Positions 36,353 through 45,595 of a DNA stretch of 64,000 nt are shown here, in pieces. The position numbers were made by a program, and so were the translations under genes. Each line of letters starts with the position of its first letter. Positions within the stretch are counted from its first letter, which is position 1. The notes under the pieces are model-generated. The model did not search any database and was not told the DNA's origin. It saw nothing but the letters and a program-made list of their open reading frames with translations. Location of the stretch: NCBI GenBank assembly GCA_029856155.1, contig JAHQWL010000083.1:38514-102513 (forward strand). Reading direction: 5' to 3'. Origin of the DNA: Promethearchaeia archaeon. Lineage in GTDB: Archaea; Asgardarchaeota; Lokiarchaeia; Sigyniarchaeales; SOKP01.

Positions 36353-36962
36353 TTAAAACTCTAAAAACCCCGGATCATCAAAAATATCTTCAATTTTTCT
36401 TTCTTTCTTTATCTTGGAATCTCTTTCCGCGAATAATGACTCCTCCTCAGTCCGAACCCCTCGATCTAATTCTTCAGTATCAAGTTTCAATAATGCATCT
36501 TTTTCAAGTCGTTTAAATTCTTCAGCTTTCGTTTTCCAGTCATTTATTTCATCCAAATTAACATCTTCTTCATCTAGTAATATCGCGGCTTTTACTTTGC
36601 AAAGATCTGACAAAATAGAGTAGGCTAATGCTAATTCTCCCCATTCTTGGTCTACTTTCAATCGCTGTATTCTTCTTTCTAATCTTTGTAGTTCTTGATC
36701 GGCATAATAGATATCAATAAAATCTCCAAAAGCATCAACGGGTTCAGAAATCGAATTAACTAATACTTCTTTTGTTAACTCACAATTTCCACATTTCACA
36801 GTTGCAAAAGCACCCTTCTTTTTAATATCAGTTACTTTGACGCTTTTTTCACCGCATTCGAGGAAAGATCGGAATCCGATCTACTCATTCTGGGCAGGTG
36901 AAAATTTTCGGTACTCTTTTAACCCTTTTTGGTGATACTTGTTTACGTTTTCTTCTTCCCAT
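36353..36962 (-). CDS. elf1: Transcription elongation factor Elf1, interrupted by a 31-nt intron
   Basis: A zinc-ribbon elongation factor related to eukaryotic ELOF1/Elf1. Exon 1 (36962-36888, 25 codons) starts at ATG with GTGAT 4 nt upstream and encodes the basic tail MGRRKRKQVSPKRVKRVPKI, then FTCPE. Exon 2 (36856-36353) continues CGEKSVKVTDIKKKGAFATVKCGNC and the family motif SISEPVDAFGDFIDIYY. The insertion at 36857-36887 shifts the frame and brings a TGA. Removing it restores the C-P-E-C zinc knuckle, whose second cysteine is the first codon of exon 2. The product is 192 residues, longer than yeast Elf1, with an acidic helical C-terminal extension. Without splicing only a zinc-less peptide or a headless protein would be made. 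Confidence 0.88.
36857..36887 (-). other. Bulge-helix-bulge mRNA intron in elf1 (31 nt)
   Basis: Hand folding of the minus-strand RNA gives an outer exon-exon helix UUUUCA/UGAAAA plus CUGC/GCGG (one bulged C). Next is a four-position helix CCAG/CUCG with one C-C mismatch, 3-nt bulges AAU on both sides cut as AA^U, and an intron hairpin GAG(U)AGAUCGG-AUU-CCGAUCUUUC. The flanks carry a GAATG direct repeat, so several cut positions give the same mRNA. Length (31) and layout match the tRNA introns nearby. Confidence 0.75.
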
Positions 36963-37155
36963 AAATATCACTACGTAAATATGTTATAATTCTATCTAAC
37001 ATCAATTAGATTAAAGAAAAGGAAAGCTAAAATATTTTTGCTTTTATGTGAAAATGTCTAAAGGAATTTAGTAAAATTTTTTAGGAATGTTTAATTATTC
37101 CAATTACTCTTTTTGACTGAAAAGTTTTAGTAATTTTAATAATATTGAGTGGATT

Positions 37156-38262
37156 TTGGGTATGGAGCATACTAATTTAACATTGGAAGATGATAAAAAC
37201 CTTATTGACAACATTCTTGATAATGTAGATATGAGATACATAATTCTTTTCCTATATATTATTAGGAATGATTTATTTAAAGATTTAACCGACAATAATC
37301 TCATAGAATCCTTTGAGAGAGTATTAGTTTTAGATGATATTTATAAGAGCAACGTCGTGAATTTTTGGGATGAGGAATTTATTGAAATTTATATAGATTT
37401 AGGCCTAATTAAAAATATTCGAAGTTTGAGAGAGTTTAAACAAAAAGATGATGATTTTATTATTAAGTTAGGTGAGGAAACAATAACTATTGAAAATGAC
37501 ACAATCTCGGTTCCTGAGGACACTCTTTTTTTAATAGTAAATAAAAAATTCAAATTTTTAACCAGAAGGAATTTTAACTTGGCTCTTACGAGGTTAAAAG
37601 GAGTTCGGTGTGAGAAAAGTAATCTTATTCATTCATTAATTAAAGGGATTGATGAACATGATTATACATTATCAGATGATTTTTATTATATTTTGGATCA
37701 ATATGGGAACATATATCAAGCAATTAAAATTGAACTTACCATTGAAGGATTTTATCAAAGGTTTAAAGAAATTAAAGAAAAAATTACTGGATATATTAAA
37801 ATTGTTGAACCTGTATTAAATTTGAAGCTAGTTATAAAAAAAATTAATAACGCTATAGAAGAAAATAAAGATGTTATACAATATCTTAAAGATGAAAAAG
37901 TAGAACTCTCAGAAAAATTCAATTTTGAAAAAATTGATAAAAGTAATGACATATTTACACAATGGAATTCACAACTGTCGTCAATGTTAAAGTGCAGATT
38001 CCAAATTGAACAAATTAATAATAAACTAATAGATTTAAAAAAATATTATTCTGGTAAAAACAAAAACTATAGTTATTTAGAATTTATCGAAAAAGTCTCT
38101 TTTAATGAAGATGGATTAGTAAACCGTATTCAAAATTCCTTGATTGACTTGCGAAAAGAGTTAGTAAAAATTAATGAGCAAATTTCTAAAATAACAGAAA
38201 AAGAACTAAAATTATTAAATTTAGATTATGAAAGATTAGTATTAATGAGTAGTGATGAGTAA
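37156..38262 (+). CDS. Coiled-coil protein, first gene of the nine-gene cluster
   Basis: A 368-residue acidic protein. Residues 1-200 are mixed helix and strand; LFLIVNKKFKFLTRRNFNLAL may be a small winged-helix-like part. Residues 200-355 are coiled coil. It is not recognised and has no cysteine pair or nucleotide motif. It begins at TTG 37156 or the nearby ATG 37162 and ends 2 nt before the next gene. As the leading member of a co-directional cluster around an AAA+ ATPase, it is probably a structural subunit. Confidence 0.6.
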   Translation: MGMEHTNLTLEDDKNLIDNILDNVDMRYIILFLYIIRNDLFKDLTDNNLIESFERVLVLDDIYKSNVVNFWDEEFIEIYIDLGLIKNIRSLREFKQKDDDFIIKLGEETITIENDTISVPEDTLFLIVNKKFKFLTRRNFNLALTRLKGVRCEKSNLIHSLIKGIDEHDYTLSDDFYYILDQYGNIYQAIKIELTIEGFYQRFKEIKEKITGYIKIVEPVLNLKLVIKKINNAIEENKDVIQYLKDEKVELSEKFNFEKIDKSNDIFTQWNSQLSSMLKCRFQIEQINNKLIDLKKYYSGKNKNYSYLEFIEKVSFNEDGLVNRIQNSLIDLRKELVKINEQISKITEKELKLLNLDYERLVLMSSDE

Positions 38263-38264
38263 AT

Positions 38265-39233
38265 TTGAACTGTCCTGCATGTGATATCAAGATGGAACCC
38301 TTAGTGGAGGGAATTTTTCAATGTCCTCGATGCAAAAAAATTGTTAAGCAAAGTGACAATAAAACAGAAGCAAAGGAAAAAATTAAAATTGAAGAAGGAA
38401 TGTTTCAAGAGGGTATGTATTTTCATAAAAACGCAAGTTTGAACAAACAATACGAAATCTGTGAAAAAGGTATCACGATCAATAAAACCGAAAATCGGTT
38501 ATTCGCAGCATTAATTTGTCATAGCGCTTATCTAAAAGATGAAAAATATGTGAGATTATCTTGGTGGAAAAATTATCAACATGCAGGTATGTTCAAAATT
38601 TATGATAAATATGTTTTAAATAACACTATTAGTGCTTTGGAAAAAGTTGATGACTCTTTTAATGATATATGGAATTGGAGTGGAAAATATGGCAAACAAA
38701 AATCTAAAACAAAAGAAGACTTAGAAAGAGAGAAGAATTTAGAGATTATTAAATATAGGATTATTGAAAATCGAACTTGTCCCAGATGTCATAAAAAGAT
38801 GGATAAAATGAAATCCCATTATGAGTGTCAACACTGTGGAGAAATTGTTATATTGGAAGGATATAACCAACCAATTTTTAATATTTCATCAGAAGACCTC
38901 GATTTAAGGTTTCATGCTAATTTTCCAATAAATTATTATTTACCGGTTAGTGGAATAACTCTTAAATGGTTGATGGGGGAGTGGAAAGCATTAGCAGTAA
39001 TATATTCTAAGGATAATCCCAATAAAAAATGGTTAAGGTTCTATTGGTGGGTGCGTGATTTGAGTAATATTTTAAAATATGGACAGAGGGAAATGGGAAA
39101 TGGCACTCAGATGGGCTGGAAAGCTCAGAGAGGCATGTCTTCTCCGAATCTCTATGATAAAAAGCTTGTTAGACCACTAATTAATGCCTTAAAAAATATC
39201 TCAAATGAATTACATTGGAATATAGATGAATAG
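38265..39233 (+). CDS. Duplicated zinc-ribbon protein
   Basis: A 322-residue protein made of two related halves. Each has a zinc ribbon (CPAC...CPRC at 3-21; CPRC...CQHC near 177-196) followed by about 100 residues with a shared core (KYVRLSWW...NTISALEKV in the first, KWLRFYWWVRD...LINALKNIS in the second). The Trp-rich beta core followed by a helix is reminiscent of PC4-type single-strand DNA binding domains, but the match is weak. An internal duplication is clear. It starts at TTG, 2 nt after the upstream stop. Confidence 0.6.
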   Translation: MNCPACDIKMEPLVEGIFQCPRCKKIVKQSDNKTEAKEKIKIEEGMFQEGMYFHKNASLNKQYEICEKGITINKTENRLFAALICHSAYLKDEKYVRLSWWKNYQHAGMFKIYDKYVLNNTISALEKVDDSFNDIWNWSGKYGKQKSKTKEDLEREKNLEIIKYRIIENRTCPRCHKKMDKMKSHYECQHCGEIVILEGYNQPIFNISSEDLDLRFHANFPINYYLPVSGITLKWLMGEWKALAVIYSKDNPNKKWLRFYWWVRDLSNILKYGQREMGNGTQMGWKAQRGMSSPNLYDKKLVRPLINALKNISNELHWNIDE

Positions 39234-39259
39234 AATTTCCTAAAAAATAAGAGAAAATT

Positions 39260-40399
39260 ATGACAGAAGCTCAAGATACGACATGGAAAGGATTATTAAA
39301 TGAGTTTCAAAATGGAATCGAAAAAGCATTAGAAGAATTGCAAAAAAGAGACATAGAAAATATTCCAGGTGCTAAGGAGGCTCTTATTCAAAGATTAAAC
39401 AATATGAAGCTTCATTTTCCAAAAAATAATGGAGATCTTTTTTTAAAATCGATTAATGATAAAATTCAAAACGCTTTTTTTCCTAACACCAATAATTTTT
39501 CCGAAGCTTTTGAAAAGATTTTAAAATCGAGAACTCATGAACAAGATTTTATCATTAATGAATTATTAAATGGATTTATAACATCTAAAGCAAAAGCTAT
39601 AGCATCTGAAACTCAAGGACCGATAATAGATAGAATGGTTGAGGCGTTTAGCAAGAGAAATGACTTTTATATCGTTGATCATCAATTTTTTGCTATGTTT
39701 GGGGATCCAAATAAACCACGTCATTATGTGAAAAAACAACTGGAAGAACTTGTAAATATGTTTGGACTTGTATCCAAAGAACTAGTAATTGAAAAGGATG
39801 TAAGAAGGAGTGAAGAAAAAGTTTACGTGTTCTATACATTTCCAAGTGAAATTATTGAAATTCTTGAAGAGAAATATTTGATCATTGATGAAGAATTAGG
39901 ATATGCTTATGTCTCAAATAATTTTGATAGAAATGTTTTCATTTGTATGTTTTTAGCAAATGTAGCAATTAATAGAGATGATATTGATAAAATTGGCGGA
40001 TCATATACAATTAATGGAATCTCTGCAATATTTGCTCTAATATTACTGCTTAGTTTTATGCCTAAATTAAGTGTTGACGAAACGAATCCAGTATTAAATG
40101 ATCCAAATTTTGACGAAAAAAATATGAGTGTTATTCCAAAATCTTGGATGATGAAACATGTGTTAGAATCTTTATTCGAACCACTCATTAAAATCATAGC
40201 ATATAGGATAGGAGGAGGATTGTGGTTGTCTAAAATAATAGATTCAGAAATTAATAAAAAGATCCATAATCAAATAAGATTTCTGCTTAAAGATGTAAAT
40301 AAGTGGATACTGGGAAATTTATGCCGAGTTGAAATACCCATTTTCATTGAGATCTCTAATATATTTACCGAAATTATGGTAGGTTACAAGGAGGAATAG
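39260..40399 (+). CDS. Hypothetical cluster protein, 379 aa
   Basis: A soluble, mainly helical protein, not recognised. A middle segment (about residues 135-235) alternates helices and strands (VDHQFFAMFGDPNKPRHYVK ... KVYVFYTFPSEIIEIL ... YLIIDEELGYAYVSNNFD) and could be two winged-helix units. A hydrophobic stretch, GISAIFALILLLSFMPKL (about 252-269), may be a buried helix. It lies 26 nt after the duplicated zinc-ribbon gene. Confidence 0.55.
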   Translation: MTEAQDTTWKGLLNEFQNGIEKALEELQKRDIENIPGAKEALIQRLNNMKLHFPKNNGDLFLKSINDKIQNAFFPNTNNFSEAFEKILKSRTHEQDFIINELLNGFITSKAKAIASETQGPIIDRMVEAFSKRNDFYIVDHQFFAMFGDPNKPRHYVKKQLEELVNMFGLVSKELVIEKDVRRSEEKVYVFYTFPSEIIEILEEKYLIIDEELGYAYVSNNFDRNVFICMFLANVAINRDDIDKIGGSYTINGISAIFALILLLSFMPKLSVDETNPVLNDPNFDEKNMSVIPKSWMMKHVLESLFEPLIKIIAYRIGGGLWLSKIIDSEINKKIHNQIRFLLKDVNKWILGNLCRVEIPIFIEISNIFTEIMVGYKEE

Positions 40400-40425
40400 T
40401 ATAACTAAAAGCTGGAGATATTATT

Positions 40426-41733
40426 ATGAGTTATAAAAAAAAATCTACAAGAAATGTAAAACCCGGGAGAAAAAGAGAGAAATGGACAGACATCTTACCA
40501 AGATATTTAACATTTATCAGTCATATGCGTCCAATTCTTAGAGAAACAAGAAGACTTATTATCGATTTAGATGCAGATTTATTGTTAGATACAGAAATCT
40601 TAGATAAGATACGTCAAGAAGAAGAAAAGCGGAATATTCGTAAAGTGAGGGCACTTTCAGAATTTTCCGCTATGTATCGATCAAATGTCTATGATATTAT
40701 TAAAGATTTTATTATTAAATATCGAGAAAAAATCCCTATAATTGATATTAAGGATTATATTTTAGATTTTCTACATGAATCCGTTAATGCTTTAAATATA
40801 TTACGTCATATTACGAATCCTGATGAACTTAATTTAGAGAATACTTACTTATATCAATTAGTGAAATTTATCGAAAGTAAATTATTTCCAAGAGGAGCAA
40901 CTCTTAAGATCATATATAATAAATTACTCCAACAATCTGTTGACATTTATGAATGTCAACGTCATTTATTACAATCTCATACCTATTATAGAGAAAAATT
41001 GGAGAGTCTAGAATATTTTGAAGTGCCTAGTATATCTCCAAAGGTTTATCAAATTATAAACAATATAACATCACTTTATAACTTAGATCCTAACTTTGGA
41101 GAATATCCTGAGAAAGAGAACCATGAAATTCCAATGATCTTAAAAAATGATATCTTTCTGCCATATGTCGATTCGATTGCGAATCCTGAAGAAGAAGCTA
41201 TAGAAAAAATTGCTGAACGCCTAGGTTTACGCTTAGTTGATGGAATATTTTTAGCTCCACAAGAAGATTTTGTAGATCTATTGTTAGAAAATAATTTTTT
41301 ACGAGAGAATAAACAATCTGATGGAACAATAAGATATTATCCACAATTTAGTAATGAAACACTAGTATTATATTATTTGGCTTTTGCATCTCAAAGAAGA
41401 GGATTTTTATCAAAGGAATTAATTAATTGGATTTCAATGAATTTTTCTTTCTTGATATATATGGGTATTTTAAAATGGAAACTATCTGATGAAAATATAT
41501 TCTATGCAATCTTTAAGGATTTACAAACAAATGAAAAAGTTCTTCCATATTTAATGAAACTTATATGTTTTCCGAATTATCTAGGATTAGATAAGATGAA
41601 AATTAGAGATTCAGTTCAATATCGAAAAGAAATCTTTAATTTCATTGGATCGCAGATCGATAATCTTAAAGATTTTATCTATGAAATATCATTGTATTGT
41701 GAAAAACTTGAAAATAATAATATAAAAAAATAA
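40426..41733 (+). CDS. Hypothetical cluster protein, 435 aa
   Basis: A basic N-terminal tail (MSYKKKSTRNVKPGRKREKW) precedes an all-helical protein with many Leu, Ile and Tyr residues. There are no metal or nucleotide motifs. Segments such as EEEAIEKIAERLGLRLVDG suggest helical repeats or winged-helix parts. The tail could bind nucleic acid. Spacing to neighbours is 26 nt on both sides. Confidence 0.55.
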   Translation: MSYKKKSTRNVKPGRKREKWTDILPRYLTFISHMRPILRETRRLIIDLDADLLLDTEILDKIRQEEEKRNIRKVRALSEFSAMYRSNVYDIIKDFIIKYREKIPIIDIKDYILDFLHESVNALNILRHITNPDELNLENTYLYQLVKFIESKLFPRGATLKIIYNKLLQQSVDIYECQRHLLQSHTYYREKLESLEYFEVPSISPKVYQIINNITSLYNLDPNFGEYPEKENHEIPMILKNDIFLPYVDSIANPEEEAIEKIAERLGLRLVDGIFLAPQEDFVDLLLENNFLRENKQSDGTIRYYPQFSNETLVLYYLAFASQRRGFLSKELINWISMNFSFLIYMGILKWKLSDENIFYAIFKDLQTNEKVLPYLMKLICFPNYLGLDKMKIRDSVQYRKEIFNFIGSQIDNLKDFIYEISLYCEKLENNNIKK

Positions 41734-41759
41734 AATTAATATTAAAGAATTGAGGAAAA

Positions 41760-42869
41760 ATGAGTAAACCAAGTTCTAAAAATGAAGAAAATATTGTATT
41801 TGTTGATGATGTTATAAAAGAACGACTTGGAAAGTATGGAGCAGTCTATTTTCCTTCAGATATTAAGGAAACTGTAGAAGATATCTTAGGAAATAAAATT
41901 AAAAAAGAAATTTTGGATGATTTTTTTAATGCTTTAAAAAAGTATGATGAATTTACTAAAAATTTGAAAAATACTAACTTGAGCCCAAATTTAACAGTAC
42001 TTCTATATGGGCCTCCCGGTACAGGAAAAACTTCCTTAACAAGAGGTTTTGCAAAGAAACATGATATTCCAATTTGTGTTGTAGAATCTGATAGACTGGT
42101 ATCACCTTTATTAGGGGATACTATTAAAAATATTCGAGGTGTTGTTGAATTAGCAGCTGAAATCGCCAAAGAAAGAGGTGCGTTTATTTTATTTTTTGAC
42201 GAGATAGACGCAATAGGCTCAGAACGATCCAATATACATGAAGTAGGAGAAATAAAACGAGCGGTTATTTCTTTTCTACAAGTCATAGATAGAATAAACT
42301 ACGAGGGTGTACCTCTAGCGATTTTTGGCGCAACAAATCATCAACATCAGCTAGATTCGGCAATATGGCGTCGTTTTACATTCCATTTTAAATTTGATTT
42401 CCCAGATTTTCGTTTAAGAAAAAAAATTATTGAATCTTTCATGGAAAAACTAAAAAATGCGAAAATTGGTGTTGATGACTTGATTTTTTCGAACTTGAAT
42501 AATGAATATAAAGAATTTTTAGCAATATCAAAAGAACTAGAAACGAAATTAGGACATACTATTTCTGAATTTAATGATAATATTTTTTTGGAAGAATTGA
42601 GAAAAAAAAATAAATTACCGGGGCTTCTAGGATTAACATATGGTTATTCTGGTTCTGATATTGAAAGGGGGACGAAAGTTGCTTTATTAAAGGCAATCAA
42701 TACAGGGCTTTTAACATACGATATTTTTTATGATTCCATAAAATTAGTTGGTGGTACCGCTATTCATGTTGAGAGACAAGATGTTTTAAGTGAAGCAAGA
42801 CAAAATAAAACTTATATAAGTAGAAATGAGGGAAAAAAAAATAAATTATTAGGTCCTCCTGATATATAA
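41760..42869 (+). CDS. AAA+ ATPase of the nine-gene cluster
   Basis: A 369-residue classic AAA-type ATPase. Walker A is GPPGTGKT (84-91), Walker B is ILFFDEID (143-150), sensor 1 is FGATN, and the arginine fingers lie in DSAIWRRFTFHFKFDFPD. A small lid domain with YGYSGSDIERG resembles the classic AAA family (Vps4/katanin/proteasomal). There is no obvious substrate-binding N-domain; the first 60 residues are helical. It is probably the motor of whatever complex the cluster encodes. A long charged insertion lies at residues 240-285. Confidence 0.88.
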   Translation: MSKPSSKNEENIVFVDDVIKERLGKYGAVYFPSDIKETVEDILGNKIKKEILDDFFNALKKYDEFTKNLKNTNLSPNLTVLLYGPPGTGKTSLTRGFAKKHDIPICVVESDRLVSPLLGDTIKNIRGVVELAAEIAKERGAFILFFDEIDAIGSERSNIHEVGEIKRAVISFLQVIDRINYEGVPLAIFGATNHQHQLDSAIWRRFTFHFKFDFPDFRLRKKIIESFMEKLKNAKIGVDDLIFSNLNNEYKEFLAISKELETKLGHTISEFNDNIFLEELRKKNKLPGLLGLTYGYSGSDIERGTKVALLKAINTGLLTYDIFYDSIKLVGGTAIHVERQDVLSEARQNKTYISRNEGKKNKLLGPPDI

Positions 42870-42912
42870 ATAAAATATAATTAATTATATTACAATTAAG
42901 TTCTTTAAAATT

Positions 42913-43692
42913 ATGATCAACAGCCAATTATTCGATCTAGAAAAAATCAAGAAATTTACTCTTCCTATCGAAGAACTCCAAATAAAATTGAATGAATTAA
43001 CTCAAACCTCTAACTATGTTATGGAAAATATCCAAACTATTGAAAGACAGTTTAAAGATCAAAATTTTCTTTTCCAAATAGAAACCGTCGAAAAATTATT
43101 CAAAAATATCAATATCCAATTGAACAAAATATCAAGAACTAATCTTAAAAAATTTCTAGATTTACAGGATCGATTAATTAGAAAATATAAAGAAAACTTT
43201 AAAGATAAATTGAAAACTTTAAACCTAAATGAAGAATTGACAAAATTGATAGGATTATCTTTAATTGAAGATAAAAAAATTAGTAAAATCATCGATTTTG
43301 TTTCTTTTATTCCTTCAATTGAAATTCCAGAATGGTTAGATCTCTTGGATTCCTTAAAAAATAATACAATTTTTCTGAAATCGGTAAAAAAAATAAGAAA
43401 TTATTATCAAGAATTATTAAAAGCAAGACTTGAATTAGAATTGAGAAAAGTTCCTGAGGATACAGATCCAATATTAATAAAAGACTATAAAAATTATTTC
43501 GAAAAGACTCCCACTTTAACATTTAACACTTTCATGGAAAAAATAGAGAGTCAGTTAACTCAGCAAGAAATATCAGTCAAAAAAGGAGTTATTAAAAAGG
43601 TTAGAGAGAAAGAAGAATTAGAAAAACTAAAAAAGAAACAAGAAGAACAAAAGGAAACATATGAAAATTATTTAAAGCATTCTGATAGCTAA
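42913..43692 (+). CDS. Coiled-coil cluster protein, 259 aa
   Basis: Long helices with heptad spacing and a very basic/acidic C-terminal tail (residues 215-255, rich in Lys and Glu). Not recognised. A small soluble middle part (about residues 95-150) contains PSIEIPEWLDLLDSL. It lies 43 nt after the ATPase and 9 nt before a short charged protein. Confidence 0.6.
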   Translation: MINSQLFDLEKIKKFTLPIEELQIKLNELTQTSNYVMENIQTIERQFKDQNFLFQIETVEKLFKNINIQLNKISRTNLKKFLDLQDRLIRKYKENFKDKLKTLNLNEELTKLIGLSLIEDKKISKIIDFVSFIPSIEIPEWLDLLDSLKNNTIFLKSVKKIRNYYQELLKARLELELRKVPEDTDPILIKDYKNYFEKTPTLTFNTFMEKIESQLTQQEISVKKGVIKKVREKEELEKLKKKQEEQKETYENYLKHSDS

Positions 43693-43701
43693 TTTAAACG
43701 A

Positions 43702-43953
43702 ATGAGGCGGAAGAAACGCAGAGAAAAATTAACAGAAATCTCCCCAGAATCTAAAGGAAAAAAAGATATTGAATTAACTGATGAAGTTTCTGAAAAAATT
43801 AAGAAATTTAAATCTCAGCTTGAGAAAAGTTTTGATGAAAAATATATGATTCAAAAAGATGAAGATAAAGATCCTCTTGATTTAATAAGAGAAAGAAAGA
43901 AAAGAAAAGAAAAAGAGTACAAGAACTATAAAGACCATTTTGAAAAACCATAA
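43702..43953 (+). CDS. Short charged cluster protein, 83 aa
   Basis: A lysine/glutamate-rich peptide with no hydrophobic core, probably partly disordered (MRRKKRREKL ... DLIRERKKRKEKEYKNY). Tight spacing (9 nt before, 5 nt after) argues that it is translated as part of the operon. It could be an adaptor linking the coiled-coil proteins on either side. Confidence 0.55.
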   Translation: MRRKKRREKLTEISPESKGKKDIELTDEVSEKIKKFKSQLEKSFDEKYMIQKDEDKDPLDLIRERKKRKEKEYKNYKDHFEKP

Positions 43954-43958
43954 TTAAA

Positions 43959-45590
43959 ATGAACAAGGTATTAATTATTCAAAAAGATAATTTTATTATA
44001 TCCATTGGCTCAAATGATGTTCCAATTAAAAATAAATTTACATTAATTAATGGAAAAATAAAAAAGAATCTATTAAATAAATATAAAAATAATTTGTTTC
44101 TTGAAATTTCTAAAAATTTAAATAAAATTCCTATAGAAAAATATATTGGGTTTTTACAAGAAGAATCTGAAGAATTTCATGAATTACTGAAATCCAGAAG
44201 ATTACTAAATTTTATACACGAATATCGTAAAATAGTTTCTAGTAATATAATCCTCTTTTCTCAATATAATGAAGTTGTAGATAATTTAATTCTAATCCTA
44301 AGATACAATCTACTTTTAAAAAAAAAGGAATCTCTATTAAAAGAATTAGAATTATCAAAACAGTATAAAAAATCAAGTGACATTACCGCTAGTACAGATT
44401 TAATAAAAAAATTGAATGAATCCTTGGCTATTAATAAAAAAAACCTAAAGTTTTTAGAGGAAGATTATTTTCAACGGAAAAACCAAGTTGATCAGATTAA
44501 AAAAACAATAAGTGAATATACTTCAAAAATTCAAGAATTAACTAAACAAAAAAAACAGTATTTTAGTCAAATTAATAAAATCACACGAGAAATGACTGGA
44601 GACCCCCCAGAACCAAAAAAGGAATTACGTAATAATATCACAGAGTCTGGCAACAAGATAACAAATGCAGATAAAATAAAAAATTTTCAAAAGAAAGCAA
44701 AAGAGATTCAGTTTGAAATTACTAAAATAAAGTCTAAAAAAAGTCAAACACAATTTAAACTAGAGGAAATAACCCTTGTTTTTGAAATATATGAAAAAGA
44801 TTATCAAGAATTGGTAGAGTTGATCAATAATGAGGAAAAAAGAATAATTGATCTTCAATCTGAACTTAAAAATAAAATTAAAGATGAAGAAAATACACTC
44901 ATTCAGGATCTTGATTTAATTGATTTGAAATCATTTAAACCCTCACAAGAAATTAAAGATGATTTAAAAAAAACAGAATCTGAATTAAATAACATAATCC
45001 TTACAAAATATTTCAATATTCCCCGGAATCCTAATGATTTATCTCCTATCACTAAAAAACTAAAGGATTTAGATGAAAAAATAAAAAATCCAGAATCAAA
45101 AATTATAATCACAATAAATGAAAAAGATATTTTGGAATCTTTTGAAGAATTTAGAAGATTGGAGAAGCATCTTAACGAGATCGAATCCTTGGTAAATAAA
45201 TTTTTAACAGAAATAAACATAAAGTCTCAGCTTAGAATTATTGTAAATGATGATAATAAGTACTTCTTTATTGAAATTACATTCATAAGAAATGATAAAG
45301 AAAAAGTTGATTTTGATGGGTTAACTACTCCTGAAAAAATATTTTTCATTATAGCATTTTATATCTCAATTAAACTTAATATCAAAATAGAAAATATTAT
45401 TTTTTCAAATATATCAATCTTAAGCAAATATGACAAAGCAGGTTCCATTTATAGAACAATCAGAAAAATTTTACCAATTTTCGAAAGGGAGTATAATTTA
45501 TCAAGATTTAATTTAATCTTTATCATTTCAAATTTAGAATTAAAAAGAGAAATTAAAAATTTAAAAATTAATACTATACAAGAGAGCTGA
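43959..45590 (+). CDS. SMC/Rad50-like coiled-coil protein lacking ATP-binding residues
   Basis: A 543-residue protein: a short N-terminal globular part (1-110), a long coiled coil (about 110-430) broken near DPPEPKKE, and a C-terminal globular part. The C-terminal order recalls the C-lobe of SMC/Rad50/RecN ATPases. LTTPEKIFFIIAFYIS (from residue 455) stands where the ABC signature would be. IENIIFSNISIL (about 478) stands for Walker B but lacks its acidic residues, and NLIFIISNLEL resembles the final His-loop strand. No Walker A is seen. It may be an ATPase-dead architectural relative; this is inferred by eye. Confidence 0.5.
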   Translation: MNKVLIIQKDNFIISIGSNDVPIKNKFTLINGKIKKNLLNKYKNNLFLEISKNLNKIPIEKYIGFLQEESEEFHELLKSRRLLNFIHEYRKIVSSNIILFSQYNEVVDNLILILRYNLLLKKKESLLKELELSKQYKKSSDITASTDLIKKLNESLAINKKNLKFLEEDYFQRKNQVDQIKKTISEYTSKIQELTKQKKQYFSQINKITREMTGDPPEPKKELRNNITESGNKITNADKIKNFQKKAKEIQFEITKIKSKKSQTQFKLEEITLVFEIYEKDYQELVELINNEEKRIIDLQSELKNKIKDEENTLIQDLDLIDLKSFKPSQEIKDDLKKTESELNNIILTKYFNIPRNPNDLSPITKKLKDLDEKIKNPESKIIITINEKDILESFEEFRRLEKHLNEIESLVNKFLTEINIKSQLRIIVNDDNKYFFIEITFIRNDKEKVDFDGLTTPEKIFFIIAFYISIKLNIKIENIIFSNISILSKYDKAGSIYRTIRKILPIFEREYNLSRFNLIFIISNLELKREIKNLKINTIQES

Positions 45591-45595
45591 TTTTA

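Noticed and set aside
36862..36885. Illumina adapter-like sequence (AGATCGGAA and TCCGATCT) inside the elf1 insertion
   Set aside because: The halves match adapter ends by 8-9 nt, so an artefact was considered. But the insert's edges also pair in a BHB structure with both exons, its length matches the tRNA introns, and rnhB shows an equivalent insert without adapter similarity. I keep the intron as preferred and list read checking as the test.
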